Source of the DNA: Mycobacterium sp. MS1601
GTDB lineage: Bacteria > Actinomycetota > Actinomycetes > Mycobacteriales > Mycobacteriaceae
Length of the DNA: 64,000 bases
Direction of reading: 5' to 3'
Assembly: GCF_001984215.1 (NCBI RefSeq)
Contig: NZ_CP019420.1
Location: 3,286,001 to 3,350,000 of the forward strand
The notes under the pieces are model-generated. The model was not told the DNA's origin. It made no database searches and saw nothing but the letters and a program-made list of their open reading frames with translations. How positions within the stretch are numbered: position 1 is the first letter of the stretch; each line of letters begins with the position of its first letter. Shown here piece after piece: positions 40,390 to 51,169 of this stretch. Made by a program: the position numbers and the translations under genes.

Positions 40390-43158
40390 TCAGTCCAACG
40401 AGATATCGCGGAGGTTTCGCCTCGACGAGACTCCGAGCTTGGTCAGGATGTGGCCCATGTGCCATTCCACGGTGCGCGCACTGAGGAACAGCTGACTGGC
40501 GATCTCGCCGTTGGTGTAGCCCTCCCGCGCCAGCCGGGCGATGTGCCTTTCCTGGGTGGTGAGCGTCGCGTTGGCCACGACGGCGCGCGCCGGTACCGTT
40601 TCGCCGGCGGCTTGCAGTTCGCGCCGCGCGCGGTCGGCGAAACCCGCAGCCCCCATGTTGGAGAACGTCTCATAGGCGGTTCGTAGCTGTTTCCTCGCGT
40701 CTGCTTTCCGGCGACGACGGCGCAACCATTCGCCGTAGACCAGCTGCGTGCGTGCGAGATAGACGACGTACCCGTCGCGGAGATGGCTTATCGAGCTCCG
40801 GTATTCGTCTTCGGCTCCATCGGTCTCGTCGACTAGGGCCGCGCACCGCGCGGCAAGGCCCAGCCCCAGTGCAGTTCCAGTGGAGGCCCCCAGTTCGGCG
40901 ACTCGGCTGGCCGCCTCCCTCGCCGTCTGCATCTGGCCGCAGCGGCTCGCGGCCTCCACTGTCTCGACCAAAACGTACCCGTAGTATCCGACCTCGTCGA
41001 GCCTTGCGAGGGAGCCGCATGCCTCGAATGCTTCTGTGTACTGTCCTAAGCTGTTGTACAAGACGGCTTTTGCGCACAGGGCGAGGGTGACCTCCCCACC
41101 CTCGCCTCGGGACGTCGATTCCTCGACAGCGGATTCCACCAACGTGCGGCACAGCTGTTCCTGGCCCCGGTAGGCGGCAAGTATGGGGCGGATGGAACCG
41201 TGGGCGGGAGTTCCGGTTGCGGCGATGAGAGCATCGGCCTCTTCCAGCAACGTCGTCGCCTGGTCGAACCTACCGGCGTACACGCTCAGTCCCGCGCTCT
41301 GGAAGAGCGCGCTGGCAAGAACGGTCAGATTTCCTGCTGCACGCAACTTTTGGAGATGCCGCGTCGCCAACGCGGTGCAGGCCCGCGGATCGAAGAGGTC
41401 GAGGCTGACGGCATGGCTGACAGCGTGCCAGCGCGGGTCAGACGTGCCCTCGAGGTCCTCGCGGAGGTAGGCGTCCAGGGCCTTTCGCATGGCGGGTGCG
41501 GCGGCGGCGTATTCGCCGGTCAGCCGCAGGACAAGGGCGTCCAGGAGAAGATCGATCGCCCGCGGTTGCCATGTCGGACGCGGAGCGCCGCGAGCAGCAG
41601 CCGCGATCGCACGCGCCGAGGTGCTCTCGTCCGTTGCCTGATGGCCGACGAAGAGCGCCGCCATGATCGCTTGGAGATAGGTCTCGCGCGCCGCCGAGGC
41701 GTCGATCGTGCGCAGACCTTCGGCTGCGGCGAGGAGAAGTCCGGGAGCGTCGCGCCCGCGTCGGCTGCTCAGCGCGAGCCGGGCCCGTAGTAGATCGGTG
41801 TGAGCGGAAAGCGATTCGTCGCCTTGTGCGTCGTCGACGCCGTTGGCGAGTGCGATGAATTGCGACGCGGCTGCTGCAGCTCCGGCGTCCAGCGACGCGG
41901 CTGCTGCCTCGAGCAACCACCGGCGCCGCTGGTGTTGATCGCGCGTCAGTTCCGCGGCCCTGGCGTGGAATGCGGCCGCGACGGCGGCGCCTCCGCGGAC
42001 CCGTGCAGGCGCCGCCGCGAGCGCCAATTCCGCCGCGAGTTGCTCGTCAGGGCCGGATGCCGCCTGCGCGCGATGCCATGCGTAGTCCTGTTCGCTCACC
42101 CCCGCTACTGCTGCTGAGGACAACGCGGCATGGGCGCGTCGTCGTTCCGAGGCGAGGGCGAAGCGATAGAGGGCTGATCGGACGAGAGGATGGCGAAAGC
42201 GAATGCCGTTGTCGAGCCGAATCAACTCAGCTGCCTCGGCGGGTTCGGCCGCGGTGGCGTCGATGCCGAGGCGGAGGGCGGCTGCCCATATCCAATCCGG
42301 GTTTCCGGCGGGTTCGGCTGCCGCGATCAACAGCAGTGTTCTTGTCGGCACCGGAAGTTGTTGTAGGCGTTGGTGAAAGCTCATCTCGATACCGGTCGCC
42401 CGGGTGGTGGAGTTACCGACGCCGTGGGAGGTGGCCAACTCGGTGAAATGCAGTGACTTCTGAAGTTCGAGAAGTGCCAGGGGATTTCCCCGCGCCTCGG
42501 ACAGCAGGGTCTCTCGCGTGTATTCGTCGACCAACCACGGCACGGCGGCGTGCAGGAGAGCTTCGGAGTGCGGCCGATCGAGCCCGTGCAACTCCAGCTC
42601 GGGCAGGTTCCCCAGGGTGCGTTCGGCACCGTGGTCTCTCATCCCGAACACAACGGCGACATGCTCGGCCAACAGTCGGCGCGCCGCGATCGCGAAGGCC
42701 TGCAACGACGGGGCGTCGACCCACTGGGCGTCGTCGACGACGACGAGGGTCGGGCGGCGGCGGCCGGCCTCGGCGAGCAGACTCAGCGTCGCCAACCCGA
42801 TCAGTAGGGGGTCGGGGGTGGCACCGGCAGGTGTGTCGAGGAGTCCGACGGCGGCCTGCATCGCCCGTCGTTGCGGTGAAGGGAGTTTGAACAGGGAACC
42901 GTGCAGCGCTGAGCAGAGCTGCTCCAAACCCGACCAGGTGAGGTCCAGTTCCGACTCCGCGCCGGTGATACGCACGACCTCGAAGTCGGACGCCCTCTCC
43001 GACACATCGTTGAGCAGCGTAGTTTTGCCGATACCAGGCTCGCCTCGTACCACCAGAACCCCGCTTCGGCCCGTGCGCGCGCCGTCGAGCAGGTCGATCA
43101 GCGTCTGCTGCTCACGATGTCTGCCGAGGAGCGCCTTTGGCCCGGCGTCGCTGGTCAC
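40390..43158 (-). CDS. Large LuxR-family AAA/STAND transcriptional regulator
   Basis: 922 residues from GTG 43158, which fits the usual start (LLGRHREQQTLIDLL). Walker A GEPGIGKTT (residues 39-47), Walker B LVVVDDAQWVD, a helical repeat region, and a C-terminal LuxR domain (LTTQERHIARLAREGYTNGE, with ARTVEWHMGHILTKLGV). These MalT/LAL-type regulators bind ATP and a ligand or partner and activate nearby genes. It runs in the same direction as the oxalate decarboxylase, hydrolase and decarboxylase genes upstream of it and may control them; this is inference. Confidence 0.9.
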   Translation of the reverse strand: MTSDAGPKALLGRHREQQTLIDLLDGARTGRSGVLVVRGEPGIGKTTLLNDVSERASDFEVVRITGAESELDLTWSGLEQLCSALHGSLFKLPSPQRRAMQAAVGLLDTPAGATPDPLLIGLATLSLLAEAGRRRPTLVVVDDAQWVDAPSLQAFAIAARRLLAEHVAVVFGMRDHGAERTLGNLPELELHGLDRPHSEALLHAAVPWLVDEYTRETLLSEARGNPLALLELQKSLHFTELATSHGVGNSTTRATGIEMSFHQRLQQLPVPTRTLLLIAAAEPAGNPDWIWAAALRLGIDATAAEPAEAAELIRLDNGIRFRHPLVRSALYRFALASERRRAHAALSSAAVAGVSEQDYAWHRAQAASGPDEQLAAELALAAAPARVRGGAAVAAAFHARAAELTRDQHQRRRWLLEAAAASLDAGAAAAASQFIALANGVDDAQGDESLSAHTDLLRARLALSSRRGRDAPGLLLAAAEGLRTIDASAARETYLQAIMAALFVGHQATDESTSARAIAAAARGAPRPTWQPRAIDLLLDALVLRLTGEYAAAAPAMRKALDAYLREDLEGTSDPRWHAVSHAVSLDLFDPRACTALATRHLQKLRAAGNLTVLASALFQSAGLSVYAGRFDQATTLLEEADALIAATGTPAHGSIRPILAAYRGQEQLCRTLVESAVEESTSRGEGGEVTLALCAKAVLYNSLGQYTEAFEACGSLARLDEVGYYGYVLVETVEAASRCGQMQTAREAASRVAELGASTGTALGLGLAARCAALVDETDGAEDEYRSSISHLRDGYVVYLARTQLVYGEWLRRRRRKADARKQLRTAYETFSNMGAAGFADRARRELQAAGETVPARAVVANATLTTQERHIARLAREGYTNGEIASQLFLSARTVEWHMGHILTKLGVSSRRNLRDISLD

Positions 43159-43208
43159 GGGGCATATCGTCGCATGTCCAATCCCATGTGGCGAAGGATG
43201 TGAATGTG

Positions 43209-44366
43209 TCAGTCCGCCGGCATTATCAGGGGCTTGTCCTTGCGTAGAGCGTCGATCGTGGAGCGGCTCAAGTTCAGGGTGGCGCCGACGACGTCGGGCG
43301 GTGTCAGCCCGAGCCACTGGTTCGCCGAGACATCGGCGAAGTGGTCGCTGCGGAACAGTTCGAGCATCTGGACGGGTTCGTCGCCGACGTTCTCGAAGTA
43401 GTGGCCCATGGCGCTGGGAACGTATCCGACGTCACCGCCGTAAAAGTCAAACGTGCGGGCCTTACCGCTCGATCCGAAGACGGTCATTCGGGCATGCCCT
43501 GACACCCAGTACTGCCACTCGTCGTTGTCGGGGTGCCAGTGCATTTCGCGCACGGCGCCAGGTGCGAGTTCCACCCAGGCGGCAGCGATGGTCGAGGCGG
43601 CGGGGAAGTTGTTGCTGTCGGCGATGCGCACGCTTCCGCCGGGCACTTCGATGGGGTCTTGGGCCAAGAGTCGATGGCTCATCGGCTCGGCGGTCCCGTG
43701 GGGCGACTGCACAGCCGCGATGTCGTCTACCAGAGCCCCCGGCACGTCGCCGGGAAAGATGTAACGGGTGTGGTCGATGTCGCCGGCCTTGGGTATGTCG
43801 TCGAACGCCGACTCGGGCACCGCGAAGTTCTTGGCAAGTACGTGCTTCGGGGTGTGCGCGAACCAGTCGGTCACGAGGAAGGTTTCGTTCTCGGAGAAGT
43901 TGCCGTCGTCGAACACCAGCAGGAACTCGCAATCCTCGAGCGCCTGGATCGAGTGCGGGAATCCGGCGCGGAAGTTCCACAGATCTCCGCGGCCGATGTC
44001 GTCGATGAAGTTGCGACCCTGCGGATCGATGGCGGCGATACGCGCGCTGCCGGCGAGCATGAACGCCCACTCCGCCTCGCGGTGCCAGTGCAGTTCGCGG
44101 TAGGCACCCGCTCTCAACCGCATGTTGACGCCGGCCAGCGTGGTTGCGACCGGGAGTTCGCGCACCGTGGTTTCCCGCGCCCAACCTCCACTCAACAACC
44201 GATTGTGAGACGCGGCGAACGACCACTTGAGGTTCGGAAGGCTACCGGCATCGGTGTCCGGAGAGCCGGGGTTCTGGGCTCCGATCGCCACGTTGTCGGG
44301 TCCCAACACGGTGGCGCCTTCGTCGCCGCGAATGGTTGGCACCGGGTTGTCCTCCAGTGTCGTCAT
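43209..44366 (-). CDS. oxdC: Oxalate decarboxylase (bicupin)
   Basis: 385 residues from ATG 44366 with GGAGGAA upstream. Two cupin domains, each with the Mn site: RELHWHREAEW with later PHSIQ, and REMHWHPDNDEW with later MGHYF. It converts oxalate to formate and CO2. The lid loop reads FSENETF: the catalytic glutamate of the SENST loop of B. subtilis OxdC is kept, favouring decarboxylase over oxidase, although the next position is Glu instead of Ser. No signal peptide. It overlaps the hydrolase gene upstream by four bases and forms an operon with it. Confidence 0.88.
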   Translation of the reverse strand: MTTLEDNPVPTIRGDEGATVLGPDNVAIGAQNPGSPDTDAGSLPNLKWSFAASHNRLLSGGWARETTVRELPVATTLAGVNMRLRAGAYRELHWHREAEWAFMLAGSARIAAIDPQGRNFIDDIGRGDLWNFRAGFPHSIQALEDCEFLLVFDDGNFSENETFLVTDWFAHTPKHVLAKNFAVPESAFDDIPKAGDIDHTRYIFPGDVPGALVDDIAAVQSPHGTAEPMSHRLLAQDPIEVPGGSVRIADSNNFPAASTIAAAWVELAPGAVREMHWHPDNDEWQYWVSGHARMTVFGSSGKARTFDFYGGDVGYVPSAMGHYFENVGDEPVQMLELFRSDHFADVSANQWLGLTPPDVVGATLNLSRSTIDALRKDKPLIMPAD

Positions 44367-45661
44367 GGTGTTCCTCCGGATCCGTTGGTTGACGACGCTG
44401 CACCCGCCGACCTGACGTCCTGTAGTGCCGGTGGCGTCGCGCCGAGCCACCACTGCGGATCGGCGGATCCCTCGGTCGCCGCGCCGTCGGCGCGCATGAA
44501 ATGACGTTCGTCGCGGCCGGGCTGGTCGAACTCGCCGTCGAGTGCCCGCAGAACCCAATCGGCGCCGAATGCGAAGACCTCGGCCGCCACCCCGCCGAGC
44601 GGGTGGAACTGCCCCTCGTACACCCGCATCTCCTTCGGGGCGGTGATGCGTTCGTAGGTCGCGATCGCGTTCTCCACCGGTGTCAGCTCGTCGAACTCGC
44701 CGATGCCAAGCAGGACGGGTTTGGTGATGCGGGTAACCAAGTCGCTCAACGGCATCCGCCTCTTGAGCTCCTCGTCGAAGGCATGTTCGTCGGTGTACCC
44801 CGCCATGTACATGTAGTTGTTCTTGAAACTGGGCTGGGCAGCCTCGAAGATGGTTTCGAAATCACCGGAGACAGCCTCGAAGGTCGCGGCGGCCCGTAGC
44901 TGGGTATCGGGTGAGGCCATCGCCCGCAGCGCCCAGTAACCGCTCATGCTGATGCCGAACATCCCGATGCGCGTTTCGTCGACCTCCGGCAGGCCGGCCA
45001 AGTAGGTTGCGTATCTCTCAATGGCCCGCTCGTAGTTGTCCAGGCCGACGGTCAGGCCCAACGACCGTGTCTGTCCCTGGCCCGGGCCTTCGATCGACAA
45101 CGCCACGATTCCGCGGTTGGTGTAGAAGCGCTCCGCGGCGAGGATGTAGTCCTCCTTGATCATGTCCATCCCCGGGCCGAGGATGACCGCGGGCGCGTGG
45201 CGAACCGTCGCCGCGGGCAGGTGCAGAAGCCCGAACAGCGTCTTGCCGTCGAAGTCGAGTTCGACACGCCGCACCCGGTTGTCGCGCAGCTCGGCCAGTC
45301 GGGCGACGCAATGGTCGCAACGTTGGCGCAGAGCGGTTTTCCTGGCGTCGCCGCTGTCGAAGATCGAGTACTGCGCCCGTCCGTACATGACCGCCGCGCG
45401 CAGATAGAGGTCCGAAGCCGTGCGCCGGAAGCCGTGGGTCTCGTGGTGGTGGGCACGCGCCTGCGCCTGCCCGGCGATCTGTGCCCACGCCTTGGGCAGC
45501 ATCGCGCCGCTCTGCACCAATGCGAAGACCTTGTCGAAGTCGGTGTGGTCGTGGCCGAGCAGTTCCAGGGTGCCCTTGGCTCCGGGGTGCAGCGCGTTGA
45601 ATCCGCCTTGGGCCAGGGCGATGTCGAGTGACCAGCTCTGCTGTTCCGAACGCGTCGTCAC
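44363..45661 (-). CDS. FrsA/DHPON-hydrolase-like alpha/beta hydrolase
   Basis: 432 residues from GTG 45661. A helical N-terminal part of about 130 residues is followed by a hydrolase domain: ILGPGMDMIKEDY oxyanion region, IEGPGQGQTR, nucleophile elbow GISMSGYWALR, acid in GEFDELTP and histidine in GQFHPLGG. The layout resembles 2,6-dihydroxypseudooxynicotine hydrolase and FrsA-type enzymes, which cut C-C or ester bonds. The last 50 residues are Ala/Ser/Gly-rich. Coupled to oxdC by a four-base overlap. Substrate unknown. Confidence 0.82.
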   Translation of the reverse strand: MTTRSEQQSWSLDIALAQGGFNALHPGAKGTLELLGHDHTDFDKVFALVQSGAMLPKAWAQIAGQAQARAHHHETHGFRRTASDLYLRAAVMYGRAQYSIFDSGDARKTALRQRCDHCVARLAELRDNRVRRVELDFDGKTLFGLLHLPAATVRHAPAVILGPGMDMIKEDYILAAERFYTNRGIVALSIEGPGQGQTRSLGLTVGLDNYERAIERYATYLAGLPEVDETRIGMFGISMSGYWALRAMASPDTQLRAAATFEAVSGDFETIFEAAQPSFKNNYMYMAGYTDEHAFDEELKRRMPLSDLVTRITKPVLLGIGEFDELTPVENAIATYERITAPKEMRVYEGQFHPLGGVAAEVFAFGADWVLRALDGEFDQPGRDERHFMRADGAATEGSADPQWWLGATPPALQDVRSAGAASSTNGSGGTP

Positions 45662-45680
45662 GGTGGGTCCTTTTCTGGTC

Positions 45681-47335
45681 TCAAGTGAGGTGGTAGAGGC
45701 TCGAGACGTTGTCGTGGAGGTGGCGGGCCAGCGGCGGGTATTCGTAGGGGCCGGTGACGACCTCGATGTAGGCCGCGGTGTGGCCCGCCGCCGCGGTGCT
45801 CAATGCCGCGTCGAGTTCACCCAGGGTGGTGACGCGGGCGGTGAACCAACCCTCACAGCCGAGCGCGTGTGGCAGGGTGGCGTAATTCCAAGCAGCGACG
45901 TCGTTGTAGGCGATGTCGGGGTCGGTACACAACAAGCGTTCGATGAGATAGCCGGAGTTGTTGAGTACGAGGATGATCGGCCGTAAGCCGAGGCGATGGA
46001 ACTGGCAGATCTCCTGTGCTGTCACTTGGTGGGAACCGTCACCGGTGAACAACAGGACCCGGCGCCCGGGTTCTGCGACGGCCGCGCCGAGAGCTGCCGG
46101 GGTGGCCCAGCCGATCGCACCCCATAGGGCTTGGTTGTAGAACCGCGCCCCGTGCGGTAGCTGATCGAACGCCAGCCCCATGGAGCACGTGCCCGTTTCG
46201 GCGATGACGATGTCGTCGGGTGCGATGAAGTTCGCCCACCGTGGGTAGAGCTGTTCGGCGGTGATGGCGTCATCGGCGATGCCGCCGACGGACCCTGCCG
46301 TGATCGGTCGAAGCTCTACGGGAGCATGGCGTTTGAGGTCGCGCTCGGCGATCTCGAGGAGTACATCGGCCATTTCGACGTCTTGGAAGACGGTCGCGCC
46401 GATACGGGCCGAGTGCAGCTGGATGTCGACGGTTCGGGCCGGGTCCAGATGCGCGGTGAACGCGCCGGTGTTGAAGTCGGTCTGCATCGTCCCGATCGTG
46501 ACGACCACGTCGGCCGATTCCACGAATTCCCGTACGCTCTGGTCCATCAGGCGGCCGTCGTACATACCGATGTAGTGGGGGTGATCCTCATCGATCACCG
46601 ACTTGTCGGCGAACATGGTCGCGAACGGCAAAGAGGCTGTTTCGATCAGCTGGATGGCGGCCTCGGTGATGCCGAGCCGGTCGAGCAGTAGTCCGGGCAG
46701 TATGCAGGCCGTGTCAGCCCGGTTCAGGGCATCTGCCACGGCGTCGGCCGCGGCAGCCAGTGCTCGTGGGTCGCTGGCGGGTCGGGGCAGGGTCGCCGAT
46801 GATGCGGCGACCGGTTGGCCGACGACGTCGGACGGGAACGCCAGGTAGACCGGCCGGCGTTCGTACAGTGCTGTGGCAATGAGACGTTCGGTTTCGGCGA
46901 TGGCGTTGGCGGGGTGATGATGGCCGACGCCGCAGTCACGGTGTCGGCCATCTGCTTGAACAGGTCGAACTCACCGTTGCCCAGGGTGTGGTGGACCAGC
47001 GCGCGGTCAGCCTGGGCGCTGCGGTTTGGCATTCCGGTGAGGTGGAAGACCGGTAGCCGCTCGGCGTAGGCGCCGGCCACCGCGCTGATGGCACCGAGTT
47101 CGCCGACACCGAACGTCGTGGTCAGCGCGCCCACCCCACGAAGGCGCGCATATCCGTCGGCGGCGAAACCGGCGTTGAGTTCGTTACAGCAGCCGATCCA
47201 GTTGATGTCGGGATGCGCGACGATGGCGTCGTGGACCGGAAACGCGTAGTCCCCGGGAACGCCGAAGATATCGGAGACGCCAATTTGATGAAGGCGTCCC
47301 AGTACGTACCCAATCACCGTTGGTATTTGCGCCAT
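45681..47335 (-). pseudogene. Pyruvate/indolepyruvate decarboxylase-like ThDP enzyme, one frameshift
   Basis: From ATG 47335 the frame gives the ThDP-family start: GVPGDYAF, catalytic Glu in CCNELNAGFAADGYAR, VGELGAISAVAGAYAE and the His pair in ALVHHTLG. After ASAIITP (about base 46912) it goes out of frame; the rest, PGLLLDRLG through the ThDP motif GDGSHQVTAQE...NN to TAG-side end at 45681, is in another frame. Adding one base at 46911 restores a full chain of about 551 residues, normal for the family. Either a real inactivating deletion or a sequence error. The family decarboxylates 2-oxo acids to aldehydes. Confidence 0.82.
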
Positions 47336-47486
47336 GGCGGGCTCCCGTCCTAACAGTCGTGGTGAGCCAATCAGCCACCTGGCAGTGTGCGAACCCGTAG
47401 AACCCCCGTGTGTTATCCGGATTCGCAGCACGGGTCGAGAGGCCAGGGTGAGAGCGGTGACTGTTCATAGGAAGGTGAGCAAGTCG

Positions 47487-48305
47487 ATGGGGCACTTTGC
47501 GCGTACGGCGACCATGGGCGTTCTGTGCAGCGTCCTAGCCGTTGTTCTCATCACGCTGAGCGCCCCTGGCGTGCAGGCTGAACCACCCAGGCTCACTGTT
47601 GTTCTGGTGCACGGTGCGTGGGCCGACACGTCCAGCTGGGGTGGTGAGATGACGGCGCTGCAGGCCGAGGGGTACGACGTGCGAGCGATTGCGAACCCGT
47701 TGGAGAACTTGACCACCGACGCCGAGACCGTATCGATCTTCGTCGAGACGATCCCTGGTCCTGTTGTGCTGGTGGGACATTCCTACGGCGGTTCGGTGAT
47801 CACCAATGCCGCCGAAGGCAACCCCAATGTCAAGGCGCTTGTGTACGTCGACGCCGCGGCACCCGACGTCGGGGAGACCAACGGCTCCCTGAGCGGCTCG
47901 GATTCGGTTCTGAAGCAGGAGTCCGACGAGGAGCTCTTCGACAAACTGACAGACCCCGGTGCGCCGCCCGGCACGGTCGACCTTTACCTGAAGAAGGACA
48001 TCTTCGTTTCGCATTTCGGCAGCGACTTGCCTGCGGACGTGGCGGCCCGGCTGTGGGCATCCCAACGGGCGGCGTCCACCGCGGCATTCGACACCCCGTC
48101 GCGGTTCGCTGCGTGGAGAACGATCCCGTCGTGGTACTTCATCAGCAGTGGCGATCAGATCATCACCCCGACGTCCGAGCGAGCGATGGCCGCGCGGGCC
48201 GGGTCTCACGTGACCGAGTTTGACGGCGGATCTCACTTGACGCTGATCTCGCATCCCGATGCCGTCACGGCGGTCATCCTCGACGCGGCCCGGTCGGTCG
48301 GCTGA
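47487..48305 (+). CDS. Exported alpha/beta hydrolase
   Basis: 272 residues from ATG 47487 (GTG 47475 possible), with AGGAAGG upstream. Signal peptide (TMGVLCSVLAVVLITLSAPGVQA), then VLVHGAWADTSSW, nucleophile elbow GHSYGGSV, YVDAAAPDVGE, and a histidine in GGSHLTLISHP. This is the short hydrolase type common in actinobacteria, often annotated as esterase; the substrate is unknown. It is divergent from the decarboxylase-like gene, with 151 bases in between. Confidence 0.85.
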   Translation: MGHFARTATMGVLCSVLAVVLITLSAPGVQAEPPRLTVVLVHGAWADTSSWGGEMTALQAEGYDVRAIANPLENLTTDAETVSIFVETIPGPVVLVGHSYGGSVITNAAEGNPNVKALVYVDAAAPDVGETNGSLSGSDSVLKQESDEELFDKLTDPGAPPGTVDLYLKKDIFVSHFGSDLPADVAARLWASQRAASTAAFDTPSRFAAWRTIPSWYFISSGDQIITPTSERAMAARAGSHVTEFDGGSHLTLISHPDAVTAVILDAARSVG

Positions 48306-48535
48306 GCATGTGGGATTCCCGGCGCCGTCGTCCGCAATGGTGAGCCCGCGGCGCCTCCCACGTACCCCGTCGCGCGTCGTCCTGAGGGGTCCTGCCATGT
48401 CATGCGCTCCGCACGAGGTCTGCCAATTCATGACGTTCCAGCAGCTAGGCGGCAGTCCGACAAGTCAGCCGGAACCTTGCACCCGGGAACCGGGAACAAA
48501 GTCGAGAAGAAGCCCGTTGGTCAGAATGACACTAA
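48306..48535. other. Intergenic stretch before the dnaK operators
   Basis: No gene or clear structure seen apart from the 3' flank of the hydrolase. It leads into the HspR operator region. Confidence 0.5.
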
Positions 48536-48611
48536 CTTGAGTGGATCAGACTCAACTCTGGTTTGACAGCAGACGGTCAACGGGAGCAATCTTGAGTCCG
48601 GTCCACTCAGA
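48536..48611 (+). promoter_or_regulatory. dnaK promoter region with two HAIR (HspR) operators
   Basis: CTTGAGT-N7-ACTCAAC at 48536-48556 and CTTGAGT-N7-ACTCAGA at 48591-48611 match the HspR-associated inverted repeat CTTGAGT-N7-ACTCAAG with one and two changes. A TTGACA box at 48563-48568 lies between them. HspR, encoded at the end of this operon, should bind here and shut it off when free DnaK is plentiful. Confidence 0.9.
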
Positions 48612-48642
48612 CCCCAATGAAAGCTATTCAGGAGGCATCACT

Positions 48643-50501
<1,859 letters not shown>

Positions 50502-50505
<4 letters not shown>

Positions 50506-51125
50506 GCCAGAACGATTCGCAGGAGCCGGTGACAGTCACCGACAAACGGCGCATCGATCCGACCACCGGCGAAGTACGTGAGCCGTCCTCCGGCCCGGCG
50601 CCCGGCGCGCCGGAGCCGGAGGCCCCGGCGGCGACAGAGACCGACGAGGTCGCCGATCTGAAGGCGACGTTGCAGCGCGTCAAGGCGGAGTACGACAACT
50701 ACCGCAAGCGGTCGGTCCGCCAGGAGCAGGCCGCATTGGAGCGGGGTAAGGCGGGCGTCATCCACCAGCTGTTGCCGGTGCTCGACGACCTGGATCGGGC
50801 CCGCAGCCACGGCGATCTGGAGACGGGGCCGTTGAAGTCGGTGGCCGACAAGCTGGCCACCGCACTGGACGGCGTGGGCTTGGCGGCCTTCGGCGCCGAA
50901 GGAGATTCCTTCGATCCCTCCCTGCACGAAGCTGTGCAGCACGAGGGCGACGGGTCGAATCCGGTGATCGGAACGGTGATGCGGCGGGGATATCGCCTGG
51001 GCGAGCAGGTGCTGCGGCACGCGCTCGTCGGTGTGGTGGACGCTCCATCCGAGACATCCACCGCGGATACCGCGCCCGACACGGCCGACAACCCCGGCGC
51101 GCCAGCCGATCAGGCTACAGAATAA
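50502..51125 (+). CDS. grpE: Nucleotide exchange factor GrpE
   Basis: 207 residues from GTG 50502, overlapping the dnaK stop by four bases. Disordered acidic start, long coiled coil ([19 protein letters not shown]), then the beta domain with [22 protein letters not shown]. Releases ADP from DnaK. Position and length match Rv0351. Confidence 0.96.
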
Positions 51126-51169
51126 GGAAGCAGATACGAGGATGCAGACAGGTGAGGAGGTGACGCGGC

